58,519 nucleotides of DNA from the NCBI GenBank assembly GCA_022385805.1, contig MU277788.1, positions 1 through 58,519 of the forward strand, in the 5' to 3' direction. The notes under the pieces were generated by a model. That model had not been told where the DNA came from, did no database searches, and worked only from the letters and a program-made list of their open reading frames with translations. The position numbers were made by a program, and so were the translations under genes. This document shows positions 24,340-35,300 of this stretch, piece by piece. The first letter of the stretch is position 1. Each line of letters starts with the position of its first letter. This DNA comes from Pilatotrama ljubarskyi. Lineage: Eukaryota; Basidiomycota; Agaricomycetes; Polyporales; Polyporaceae.

Positions 24340-24837
24340 TCAGTTCTTCGAGGGATCAGCCTGGGATCCGCCTGCCGTGCATAAGCGTACCCCTGTGACC
24401 TGGAGGCACAGTACACCCGTTTTAGCCCTTCCGTCACCCAGCTCAAGGCACAGAGAAACTGACCATTGCAGCATCCCGGACTCTAAGGTGATTGTGGCGA
24501 TAACATAGCCCCTGGGGGTCATTTGAATTGGTGCGGTGGAATCATAGTCATCGAAAAGTTGAGTGATTGGGGATTCGCCCGCACCTTCAAGTAGTGTGAA
24601 TGATGCTCCAGTAGTCTTGAGAAAAACGTCCGGATCCGCTCCGGGAGCCTTGCAACGAGTCAGGCTTCCGTTCCGACCGAACTTGAAGGCTCCGAGAGCG
24701 CATGTCGTCGCGCTGCGAGAGTAATCTGCCAGTGATCGTAGGGAATTACCGAACGTGCGCCGAAGTCCATCGGCGGATACGATACGCTTCGTGGACGATT
24801 GCGAGTGACAACTTGATGGAATAAAGGTAAGTATCAT
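24340..24837 (-). CDS. hypothetical ORF of 165 codons
   Basis: A single open frame directly upstream of the P450, on the same strand. Its middle part (KAPGADPDVFLKTTGASF, then TAPIQMTPRGYVIATITL) has the mixed composition of a real protein rather than a repeat, but I recognise no family. There is no obvious membrane segment or signal peptide. It may be an exon of a broken gene or a chance frame. Confidence 0.25.
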   Translation of the reverse strand: MILTFIPSSCHSQSSTKRIVSADGLRRTFGNSLRSLADYSRSATTCALGAFKFGRNGSLTRCKAPGADPDVFLKTTGASFTLLEGAGESPITQLFDDYDSTAPIQMTPRGYVIATITLESGMLQWSVSLCLELGDGRAKTGVLCLQVTGVRLCTAGGSQADPSKN

Positions 24838-25391
24838 GACAAGTAGTCACTGGCACGGACATGGGCGGCGCATAGGCGCCCATCATCGGGACCGTGACGG
24901 TGGCTGAGCCGCTCTATTTACAGTATCTCCCCACTTATCCCGACTTACTTGGTATAACGGCAGCTTACTGATCCTCGTTACTTGGACTACAGTTTTGAAT
25001 GTATCCGTGGGACACCCTTCTTTCCGGGAGGCTGGTCTCTCCCGCGCCCTCGCGTACGCTGGTCTTCAAGCTTCAAGTTGCGAGCTAGGAGACCCGGACC
25101 CTGCGTGCGACCTGTATGACGGACTGCGAACGAAGCCCTTGTTTTATGGCTATCAATGCGCTAGGGCAAGATGAGACATGGACGGCGGGCTACTAGTAGT
25201 ACCCATAATCTGTACTACCTGGCGTTGGCTTGAAGCCTGTGCAGGTCAGTACCTCCGAGTCTAGACTTGACTATCCGCTCTCATCCGTCAACGCACTTCG
25301 TATAGAGAGGAATTACTGTTTTTGTGATAGCCTGAGCGTACTGGTACGTACCTTCCTATATCCTGCATCGGTCCAGCAACGTGCTCCTGAC

Positions 25392-25470
25392 GACGAGGCC
25401 AGTACAGGTGATGATGATCGGTCTGCGATCGAGACGTACGTCACGGTGGCTAGACGACTTGCGCAGCGCA
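25392..25470 (-). pseudogene. fragment of an MFS exporter (motif A exon)
   Basis: About 80 bp closely resemble the exon of the MFS gene at 15782-17991 that codes for RLADVLGRRPIMMTC. The words TCGCAGACC and ATCATCATCACCTGTACTGG match its TCGCAGACC and ATCATGATGACCTGCGTTGG. The frame is shifted, and no neighbouring exons could be found. Confidence 0.5.
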
Positions 25471-25816
25471 AGAGGATGGCAGTGAAATACTAGGGGCAAC
25501 GCAGGTCCAGACAAAGCAATCCGTTACCATAGGCTATGAGCTGACGGTAAGTACGACATCGAAGTTTAAGCGAGCTTGTGCCTTGTCCAGTGTTGATAAG
25601 GCCGTAGGTGCTCAAGTCGTAGGCGATATGAAGGATGAAGGCCATGGTAGAGCCGTAATCTGTACGCCTGCACGGTTCTGGCAACACGGTAGAGGAGAGG
25701 AGGCGTTGGACGGGCAGGCGAGCAGGCGCCCCTCAGAATCGACCGGAGAGTGTAAATACCAGCATCTCCTCGGTGCGACCTCTACGACTATGGGAAGTAT
25801 GAGTGTTACATGAGCT

Positions 25817-26262
25817 TCAAGGTACGACTTCGGCGATCCACTGACACGTAGAGTCCAGGTCAGCTACAAGGTCCGGGCGAACGTCGGAGGAGTCCTCATC
25901 AGCTCTCGAGAGCGCTTCCTCCCTGACAAGCTCAGACTTCGATGCCTCATGCATCTTCAACGTCACATCATGCATGGGCTTCACTGACAGTCGGGGCGGC
26001 GACTTCAAACTGAAGGGAGTGCGAAAAGTGACGTGATGAAGCTTTCATTCCGAATCGCACACCCGAGGCGAGTTCAACGTGCCTCCACCTCATAACCCTC
26101 TGTATACTCTAATCCTCTTCGCGTTGCAGCGAGCACAGCAGCTACGAGCGGCAATTGAGCGCCGACGCTAAGCCGGTGCAATCTATGACTGCAGAGCCTG
26201 GGTTGCCTGGCAGCGACAGGAAGTGACGCCCGGATCGGTAGTGCAATACAGTATACTAGCAT
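25817..26262 (-). pseudogene. possible remnant of a seven-TM (DUF6534-like) gene tail
   Basis: Two open segments read VLAATRRGLEYTEGYEVE and then a hydrophilic stretch from SPPRLSVKP to SSDVRPDLVADL. The first has the place and style of the last-helix end plus tail of DUF6534-type proteins (LNSRR then GMEGFE). A further short match, DLSTYGLINTG, lies at about 25600. The parts are not in collinear order, so this is a weak call. Confidence 0.25.
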
Positions 26263-26886
26263 GGAGCACAGATATTGGGTGAACTAGAGATTATTGACCT
26301 TCGCTGCCCAACTCCGACGCACCGGGGAAATGCTCTTCGAGGTCCTGCGCTGACCTACCACTTGATTCTGATTCGCCCAGGAGGTTTTATCGAAGCTTCC
26401 TAACCAGTCTCCCAAACCCAAATTTTCACTCACTGGATGATGTTGGGAACGTAACCTTGCGGAGTATGTATGCCCCGGGCGCGATTCTAGCCTCCCACCC
26501 CCGTCACTCTGCGTCAGACCCCCGGAAACAGCGGCCAGCTGCTTTTCAGCCAGTGAGCTTGCGCTCAGGACTGATTTCCAGAGAGCTACGGCCCTTACCG
26601 CGTGGACACCGGTAACGCAATGACTTGCCGTGAGTCCCAGTGCAGTCATGAGGGCGAGTCCCGCCGTAATCATGAGGTCTCATCCTTATCTCTCGCTGAT
26701 TCTGCCGTACGTTGATAGCGCTCTGCTAAGACTGGTCGCCCGGAACGGGGTGAGCGATACTACGTCTATTTCGCTAGCAATTGGTAGAGCAAGCTGATAC
26801 ATCATACCGAGCGACGCCTGTAGGGCCAAGAGAGACGATGACTATCTCCTATGTATACTGTTCACGATATTCAGAACGCGTGGCAA

Positions 26887-29083
26887 TCAATTGGTCTCTC
26901 CGCGCTCGCTGGACTCTGGCGGAGCGACATCCACATAAGTCTCCGTCGTGACCTTGACACCGATGACCTTCTGTCCCTGTGTGCCAATGTCAGAACAAGC
27001 TCAAGGGGGCCATCCAGCCGGAGTACTTACAGTCGGCTTAGGTGAAGCCGGGGTCTTGAAGTCGATTGCATGCACTTCGCGTGTGTCCCGTTGCAGGTCG
27101 CGAGGGTCAAGCACTTTGAGGCCGAACGAGCCTGTTTCGAAACCTTCCATTCCTTTGTCCACGATCGACCGACGGGAGTTCAAGCTGTTGGACAATGTTA
27201 GATGCACTGTTCCCAAGCGAAGGAGAGATGGGAATGCGCACACGGCCAGTAGTGAATTCGCATACACTTTGGAAAGACCGTCAGTTCTCGAATATAGCAA
27301 GGCTCGTAGGTCCTACTCTTTGTGCCCACGACCAGGATGGCGGCGTACACGAGGCTTGCCGGTTTGGCGATTGCCTGCACAGGCCGAGTGTTATAGGTCA
27401 ACGTACTGTCCACCACTGTCCACCGTTCAAGGCTACGTACGCATATGAGGGAGGTCATTGTGATGACACTAGGGAAGCCATCAGACGCCGAATGGTTTGA
27501 CCCAAGAAAAATCATTAAGGACAGACCTCGTCGAGAGTCCTGCCTCTCGTCAGTTATCACCTAAGTATCTGCGGCTGGGTGACGTACCAGTGTTGATGCC
27601 ATACACCATCAAGACGTCCACCATCGAATCAGTTCTACCTCATATGGATTTAGACATGCTTAGAACTGGAGTATATGGTATATCGTACCTCTTGAAGCCC
27701 GTCCGGCTTCGGCGTAGGTAGTAAGTGAGGGTACCAGTAGCGATGAGGTCGACTGTGACCGCGATGCCCAATATTGTCCAGACCATCCACTGAGCGACCG
27801 GGTCGGTGATCAGGGATCGACTGATTATGCCGGTAAACATACCGAGAAACGTTGGAAGTTGGTGAACGATACTTGGATAAATCTGCAAGAGATCGATGCC
27901 ATGAGCATGGAGAATGGTCCGACTCTGTGAAATGTACATACGATTGAAGGACAGCCGCTGATGTCGTTGAAGCCGGTCAGTATGCCCACTTGAGGGAAGC
28001 ATAAGCCATACCAATGCACCATCCTACCCGGAAACACGTGGTCATCAGTACAAGTAGGGGAATCGTTGACGTTCGGGCTTACCCATCTCGGCCATCAACA
28101 GGATTCCCTGCGGAGAACGGAGCTCTGATGAGTCTGCATCTGGTGAGACATGATATGGTTGGCTTACGATGACAACAGCAGGGAGCAGATTGCGATTCCC
28201 GACTGTCGACACTGGTCAGATAGGGTTATCCGTGCGGAAGAAATACGCACGTAGATATAGTCGACGGGCGAAAAACCTTGGCAGCGTGGTAAGAGGTGAA
28301 TATGGAGCATACTAACGAGGTTGGAGGACGTACGAGTGACAGACTAGGATGAGAAGGCCCTGTGGGGATAGTGTGAGGCAAAAGGGGATATGGGACTGTA
28401 TTGATGGGGCGACGTACCATCTCAAGGATGATCAACTTGCGCTTCGGAGTCAGCTGAATCATCGGACACCAACCGGACGCTACGCACCCGGATAGACCTA
28501 GGAGGTTAGAATATGTCTTCAGCATCGGCTCGATGGATCTGAACAACGGACTCACCAGACTCCGTTGAGGAGGCGTTCAGGATGGAAGTAGTTATTGACG
28601 AGGTAAAAGTGGCTATCATGGAGTGAGCATTCCGATGCTGAAGTCGCGATTGCGGAGTACATGCACATACCAGACGTGAATACTGGTAACCGTATGCGTG
28701 ATGTCTAGAAGTCTGTTGAAGCTAGTCGGCAACAGCGACCTGCGAATCGAGTATGATATTTACAGGATGACCATGACCTGCGGCAGATCTCTTAGGCATC
28801 ACAGTGTGTGGCGCACTGCGGTTACTCACTAAGAGCTTGAGTCCCTTCGTGTCGGTGGGATACAGCCGGAAGTAGCGGTATGTCTGGTGAGTAGTTAGGC
28901 CAAACATGCTGGGCTCGAATGAGTGTCGTAAATTAGGATGAGGGCATAGACGGCGTCTCACATGCATCCTAGACAAGTACATATGAGATAAGCTCCGAAG
29001 GTGTTCTCGAGCTCTGCCTGCATGGCGGAGAGAATCGAGGCAGGCAGGAGACTCGGAACCTCAGCTGGGCTATCGAGAGTCAT
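26887..29083 (-). CDS. DUF6534 seven-TM membrane protein
   Basis: This is the closest paralogue of the gene at 12990-15239 and is on the opposite strand. It starts MTLDSPAEVPSLL and continues LENTFGAYLICTCLGC, GLTTHQTYRYFRLYPTD, HFYLVNNYFHPERLLNGVW, NRNLLPAVVIGILLMAEMG, WTILGIAVTVDLIATGTL, RRSRTGFKR, DSMVDVLMVYGINTG and VYANSLLA-LNSRRS. It ends in a hydrophilic tail containing KGMEGFETGSFGLKV and VTTETYVDV. A 14-nt exon at 28764-28777 (VMVI plus part of leucine) restores the frame between the second and third helices. The loop exons around 27850-27990 are less certain. The function is unknown; seven helices with a variable tail are compatible with a receptor or a transport-linked role. Confidence 0.82.
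28764..28777 (-). other. 14-nt micro-exon of the DUF6534 gene
   Basis: GTCATGGTCATCCT lies between CCGCAG and GTAAAT. The introns on either side are 52 and 51 nt, and the joined reading is LKLLVMVILLLDITHT. It is the positional equivalent of the 14-nt exon at 13333-13346. Confidence 0.8.
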
Positions 29084-30224
29084 GAGCAGCGGCATAGAGG
29101 TTCAGTAGATTGCAATCCAGAGCTTGACCACGTCGAGGATGATATACCTGTACAGTAAACTTCATCAAAGACGCACTTGATGAAGCGAGTAAACACCGCT
29201 TCGTGCAGCACGCGCTCAACTGTCCCTATGTGGGCGCGTGAGAAGTTGCACAAACATAGCATTCGGAAGCCGTCCGGGATGGCAGTCTCGCGTTCGCATT
29301 TGGATGCATCGCGGAGACTATTTGGCGGGGCGGCAAATGATATCAGAAGATGTGCCATCCGGTGATTGGAATGCAACCGATTCATCAACCAAAAACTCGC
29401 AGCGGACCCCTGAGAAGTGCTACGGCGTCCGCCTGGCACGGTCAAGCATATTTTGGGAGGGCCTAGCTCATGCGGACGTACCTTGACTGCGGCGCGGAAG
29501 CAAACGACTCGGAGGCGGGCGCGCTGAGGAGCTGCATATCAGTCTTGGCCCTACTTTTGAGCGCGAGCGCTTGCTCGCCGGCGTCTGCCGAGGTCGTACA
29601 TAGCGCGCACATAACATTTTTTGTACCCAACCGCTTGTCTCTGTACCACGACGTCGCTACCATACAGGACAACCGGAATCCTCGGTTTACTCGATTCTGG
29701 CGACCCTCGACCGATTTCTCCAACAAGGTTGTGACGGGATAGCATGGACATCGCAAACTCTTCACATGAGAAATTCTGGCAGCCCTGGGACTCGAATTCC
29801 TGCGAGAAGCTCCGGACTGTCACAACGGTACTGAGTACCTCAAGGTCAGATAAGCACCCGTACTACAGGACCGATCAGGTGAGCGATGGCATGTCATCGA
29901 TTAAACCTATATCAATTTGGGCAGTGCTCTCGAGGGTCTATCTGAAAGATATGGTGTGCATGCGTGAACGAGCGTACGATGCCACGTTGAACCCTCGTAC
30001 CATGATGCCACTAAGTCGTATTCGGCGCCTACCAGGAAGAGCGCCCAATATTGTGCTCTATTTGTGCGTGTGGTCCTTGTGGGAAACGATAACTTAGAAA
30101 GGAGATAAAGCGGTACCCATGTCACCGCGAATTCGCCGCTCACCGGCGCTCAGCGCTCAGCGCTCAGGGCGGCGTACCTCGAACGAGTACGCTTTCCTGT
30201 GCTTTCCACCGGATAGTGGCTTCC
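29084..30224. other. 1.1-kb stretch without a supported gene
   Basis: Frames at 29470-29742 and 29744-30097 (plus) are open but unrecognised. A short peptide in the first (HITFFVPNRL) is loosely echoed near 33985 (HITFFMPSRL). No motif identifies either. Confidence 0.4.
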
Positions 30225-30365
30225 GCCGTCCTCTCTGTTGGAGCAGAAGTATCTACTGTGGACTTCTGATCATCCCGCATTCCCGGTCCTGTGAGGTGCC
30301 CATGCAACGGCACACTGGCGACAACATTGGGCTAGATAATCAGGGGAATGGAGTGAGGAGCCGAG
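30225..30365 (+). pseudogene. fragment of an MFS exporter C-terminus
   Basis: The frame reads CEVPMQRHTGDNIGLDNQ, which matches KEVPMQKHTDETYGLQN in the tail of the MFS protein at 15782-17991. The upstream bases still resemble the preceding helix. Nothing else of the gene is left around it, so it is a shard of a lost copy on the opposite strand. Confidence 0.65.
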
Positions 30366-31008
30366 CAAGATGGAGAGCCTCACGAATGATCACAGGACGA
30401 GCCGTCAGGCGGACGTCACTCTGGTTCCCATCCTCCGGGGCCCACGCTATTGTACCTGTCGGGGAAGGTTCCCGGCACCATGGCGGATGTTTAGTATGCC
30501 CTTCCTTCTGTACGGCTTGGAGTGCTTGTTGGCTGGAACAACCTGGGTATTTCGCTGCTGGGGCTCAGCCAGGATCCTGAAAGGGGGTTACAGGCCATTA
30601 TCCTGTCGGACATTTAAGCGCTGCCTATTTTTAGGGACGCTGAACGACTATCCATGGCGTCGATAGCGCACCGCGGAGGGCCTCTACAAGAACCGGAGTG
30701 ACGCCGCCTGAGCATTCACATCCGTTTAGATCATAGCACAGATGAGTGTAGCATAGGTTGCACATGATTCTGGCCCCCCGCTCACCAAAGAAAGTGAGGA
30801 TGGCGAGACTGGACATGCTTCGAGCCATGGGCGCCGGATGGAGCGCGACACTCTCAATCGAGCTGTACTTGGCCCTCGTCAGTAAGAGCTCGCAGTCGCA
30901 TGTAAACCGTTGAAGTACGAGGTCTCGCATCCTTCACATCGCTCCTCAAAATCCGCCTAGCGAGAACGAGTTAGTACGCAGATACTCGGTTCACGACTGA
31001 TCTGCCGG

Positions 31009-31080
31009 TTAGGGTTAGCGTATAGGGATCTGGAGTACGCCGCGCTCGGGAGTACGCTGCTCTGAAGTATGCCGTGCTCT
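31009..31080. repeat. telomere-like double unit followed by a 16-nt tandem repeat
   Basis: TTAGGGTTAG occurs at about 31010-31019. Then three degenerate units of 16-17 nt follow (31032-31080), each of the form GRAGTAYGCYGYGCTCT. The telomere resemblance is under two units and may be chance. Confidence 0.4.
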
Positions 31081-31734
31081 GCCTCTACTTCGCAACTCCG
31101 TTGACAGGCATTGTCATGATCGCGCGATGGAGCTCGCTCTCCATACTGATATCGTGAGGATGCGCCTCGGGAGGATCAGTAGAAGCCGTCGTCTTCAAAG
31201 AGGTCGCGGGACGCGGTCGCAAGGAGAGAGAGGAGGGTGACTCGTGGGCGACGAATGACGCCTCGGCGACTTGTTTGGACGCCTGACCTGGAATGGCGCC
31301 GTGGTTAGAGCAGATCCTTTCCACCTGAAGCGGACGAAGACCGACGTGTGCCGGTAGGGCCAGGATGACGAGGAGACTGGGGGATGCTTGCGGGGCCTTG
31401 ATGCGTCGCAGAATTTGAGGACGTCGCCGCTCGCCATCTCCTCGACGTGCGCCTCGAGCTTGCGGACATTCAAGCGCACGACCTCCTAAACTGTGTTACC
31501 CTTGTCGGCTTGTCGGTCACCTCGCTGTGAGGCGCAGTGGGGAAGGGGCAACTGGATGGAAGTGTTAGCAACCTCCCTGCAGTTGTCGATGAGCTGCTGA
31601 CCTGCTTGGCAAGTCGATACGTTTCCGTCCCGGGTCGATGCAGTATGTATGTACGCGACCAGCAATCGGCATGGTTCATGGCGGCGATGCAACGAGCGGT
31701 AATCTCACGTCTCGCGCTTTCCGATGGTAGTACG

Positions 31735-32200
31735 AGAATACTGGGTTGATGTGGGCAAAGTTGATCTTTCAGAGGTCTACGAGTAATGTCAAGAGTCCAG
31801 CTGGAACAGTATAGCATGCGGTACTCACATGACCGGAAGGGAATCCCCCCAGTAGAGGTAGCGCGAGCAGAAAGGCACATCTATACCCGGTAGAGGATCA
31901 ATTGCCTGGAGGGCCTTGCGTAGAGCAGCATCTTGAGTAGCTTCAAAGGTTCTGAGCTCCGATAATCGCACTCAAACGCGCTGCATAGTGACACCGCGAT
32001 AGCAGACAAGATCGACGAGGGAGGAGATGGCAAGGGCATCGACTCAGCAATCAGCGCCAGTGCGAAGCATTCGCCCAGCGAATGTCCGGCGAAGGTTAAG
32101 TCCTTCTGCACCAGACTCTTCGAGCGTGTCAGAGTAGGTCGACCGAGTATGTACCGTCGCTTGTGTGACCTCCAGAACGTCCTCTTCAGTGCCTGTGAGG
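31735..32200 (-). pseudogene. relic of a type I fatty acid synthase, malonyl/palmitoyl transferase domain
   Basis: The frame at about 32100-32050 reads KDLTFAGHSLGECFALAL, the active-site block of the MPT domain in fungal FAS beta (family form TFAGHSLGEYSALA). A frameshift follows, then SSLVDLVCYRGVTMQRV in another frame, ended at once by TGA. After only about 25 further codons comes LPGIDVPFCSRYLYWG, where an intact protein has over a hundred residues in between. A last match, KINFAHINP, lies near 31750. The fragment is therefore broken by a frameshift, a stop and a large deletion. No other FAS domain was found. Confidence 0.75.
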
Positions 32201-32349
32201 TAGGGTGAGGCAGCGAGAGGGTGCACCGGCTGGATTGAGTAGATTGCGGAAGCACAGACAGCGCAGATGCATACTGCCCATGTCCATAGTGCATCCGCTG
32301 CCAAGGCAGCACGCGCGGCTGAGCTGGTCACCGGTAGCGGGTACTCCTG

Positions 32350-35300
32350 CGTGCCCGGTCGGTTCTTCGCCAGGCTCGTAATAGTTTAGTATTGCAATTT
32401 ACTTTCGCATTGGCTATATCGCCGATACCGTGACCCGCGCCGTACCGTAGAAATGCAGATTAGTACTGTATATGGTTCGCTGCCCGAAGACGATCACTAC
32501 ATGATCAGCTTAGAGCAATAGAGAGTAATGAGGAGAGTACAGTAATCAGTACTTGGGGTGCCACAGTGGCCTCATGCAGACTCGCGACTAGACGTGAAAA
32601 GCCTCAGTGGCGGGACAGTCGAAGAATCTAGCGGACGGGAAGCGTAATGAGAGGGGTCGGAGCGCGTGCCAAGTACTGGCGACTACGCAGCGAGAAGAGC
32701 AGCTGGACGAGATGCTGCAGGGCAGAGTCAGAGGGGAGAGCTTGATCGTAGAGTCACCAGAGCAGGAGTGAGGCAAGACGAGGAAGAGAAGAGTGAGTGA
32801 GTGAGAGCCTTGGGCGGCTGCAGGCGGCTAGCTCAGAGACTCAGGCGCCGTCGCTACTCGCTAGCGCTCAGACGCAGTCAAACGGTTAGTCGGTTACCGC
32901 CATTTACTGTATCTGTGCACCCATGTCCACCACCACCAGCATCAGTGGCAGGTACGGGCACAGCGGTGGTCTCGCAGCCACCTGCTGCTTGCAGATGCAC
33001 GCCGAGGCCATGGGCAACGAGGAGGTCTCTTGGATTCCCGGAGGTTTCCCCGCCCGTTTGCGCCGCGGTATAGCCCAACTGCTGGCACGGTGCAGTGTCC
33101 TCGGCTCCCTGCCCAGTGCGAACGTACGCTTCAGTACCTCTGAACTGGCCCCTACTCTTCCTCCTCGCACGTCGTGCTCTCCTGTCTCCGTATATCTTCA
33201 CTGCTCGCAGAGCCTCGGGCCCTAGCTGCCAGCACTCCCGCCTCAGCTCCGTTCTCCCTCGCTCTCGCACTCTGAGCAATACCCACGCCTTTGCATTTGA
33301 GTACCGGCCCTCCCTTGCACTTCCCAACGTCAAGCTCCCCTCGCCGTCCGCTTCGTCCGACGGCGCAGCTGAACGCACTCGTGCTGCTCTCGCGGAGGTA
33401 TGCGACAGGTCTGGGGACGCCGTTGGGCATAGGTATGGGCGTTTTTGGCCTGTCTTGCAGCGTGCGCTGACCGCGATAGGTTCAGACAGGGCAACAACGC
33501 CGCCTCGCCGCGAGTACCTAGGCGAAAGAAGTTCACCAGTTCAACTGGTCAAGCTGCCTACCTTGTACGCAGCCAAGGATGCCGATGGGCTCTGTAAGAA
33601 CCATTTTTACACCTCTCGCCGCGTCTTGGCCGAAATGACGTCTTTTAGAACTGCACCTGGTGTCCCTCGGCCGGCCCCGACCTGCTCGGCAGCAAGCAGA
33701 CCTCATCTGCAGCTTGCACGAACGCTTGATCACCAGTCCCGCTGGAGCTGCGCACGCAGATGGCGCACGCGCTAGCTCATGCAATAGTGCTCGGAGGTCG
33801 GGTATGGGCCTGAGAGCAGCAGTGACGTTGCGGGAGGACGCGCGCGTCTTCCCGGGTGCCGAAGGAACACTAGGACGCGGAAGGTTGCGCGCGTCCGCAA
33901 TGTTGTCGTCAAAAAGGGTGTGTATACTTCGAGGATGACGGCTCGCTCACCGACCATGAACCTGAAGTCCAGCGCGTGCCTAGCGAGTCCCGTAAGCATA
34001 TCACATTCTTCATGCCCTCGCGGCTCACGTCCGGAATACACACAGAATGCTTAGACGACCCACCGACTCGGCAAGTGTTCTCACGCAGCCTTCCCCGTTG
34101 TCAGCTGCTAGTAAGCGGTAAACCGGGGTCTTCAAGCTTGGCGACGGTGCGCACTCGAGGATCCACTCCTGAGCAGGCCGCGCATGTGCGGCTCCTCAAT
34201 GCCTCATCCTGGTGTGGATTCTGCGCACTGCTGGCAGTGCGCCGTCCACCTCTATCGCGTCGCCCCGTTCGATGCATCGGCAGCGCAGGTGCCGCAAAGG
34301 CGCGCAAGCACGCTGTGATCTGCAGCGCGACAAGTCTGATCTCCAGCAGGCTCGCCCCAATGAAGGTACGAAAATTGGTGACGAAGCAAAGATGTCTTCT
34401 GCGACACCTTGGCCCTCCATTCATTCCCCACCGTGCTATTGCAACGGTGTCGTCCCCGCCAGTCTCGCTATCAACCTTCCGCCTCCCGGTCCCCTGCTCC
34501 TAGGTCACCTGCTCCTGAACTCTCCTGCGTCACTCCGCGCTTCCAGCTCTCTCCGCTCGGTCTCTGCCTCTGACATATCAGCGCTTAGCTCCGCTCGGGC
34601 AGGCCGCTCGTCCCTACCACTGCACCACTGCAGCGCACTCCCCTCCCGTCGCGCGCGTACGCGCGCATCCTCTACCCTCACGCTTCGGTCGCGCTCACTG
34701 CGGCAGCGCAGTCTGCCGACTAACCTCTGCCTACACGACATCCTCGGTCATACCGCACTGCGCCATCCTGCAATCGATGCACTCCGTGCCTATCCTCTCG
34801 AAACCCGCAGGTATGTGCTCCTGCCCGCGAGCTCTTCTTCCTTCGCCGCATTGTCTTTTGCGAATCACTCGACCTGCGGCGCTCTCTCAGCAACATATGT
34901 TCCGCGTCGCTGGGGCTGGACCTTGCCGGCACGGCCGCCCGCCGTACGAGCGCAGTACACGGAGTGCGCGGACCGGCTCTCCATCGCGAGTCTCAGGCTT
35001 GCGGATGCAAGCAAAGCCGAGTAGCAGAAGCGTTTTGTACCTATGCATGGGTGCAATTAACGGGCAATTAGCCAATATCCCGACAGTCGGAGACTGCGCC
35101 CGGCCTGAGGTTCCGCTCCGCTTGGTCCTGAGACTGTGCGCCTTTCGTAATTTGGACATGGCTGCTCGATGGCTCGGTGGTATAATGACCAGTAGTGGCA
35201 CCCGAACCGAGGGAGGGACGTACTGGCTTGCCACGCAGTCTGGTCAGCAATTTATCCACAAATGCGATGTCGTCAGCCAGTCACCTCTGTACTCTGCACA

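Larger units (their letters stand above)
24294..26886. other. 2.6-kb stretch with gene remnants only
   Basis: Upstream of the P450 start. It holds an unrecognised 165-codon frame (24340-24837 minus), an MFS shard (25392-25470) and a possible seven-TM tail remnant (25817-26262). No intact gene was found. Confidence 0.45.

Noticed and set aside
31100..31480. Continuation of the FAS relic downstream
   Set aside because: The minus-strand frame is open but does not resemble any FAS segment that follows the MPT domain.
32878..35024. Long open frames of 166-270 codons on both strands
   Set aside because: They overlap in several frames, are dominated by Arg, Ala, Ser and Pro, and contain no family motif. 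GC-rich DNA gives such frames by chance.
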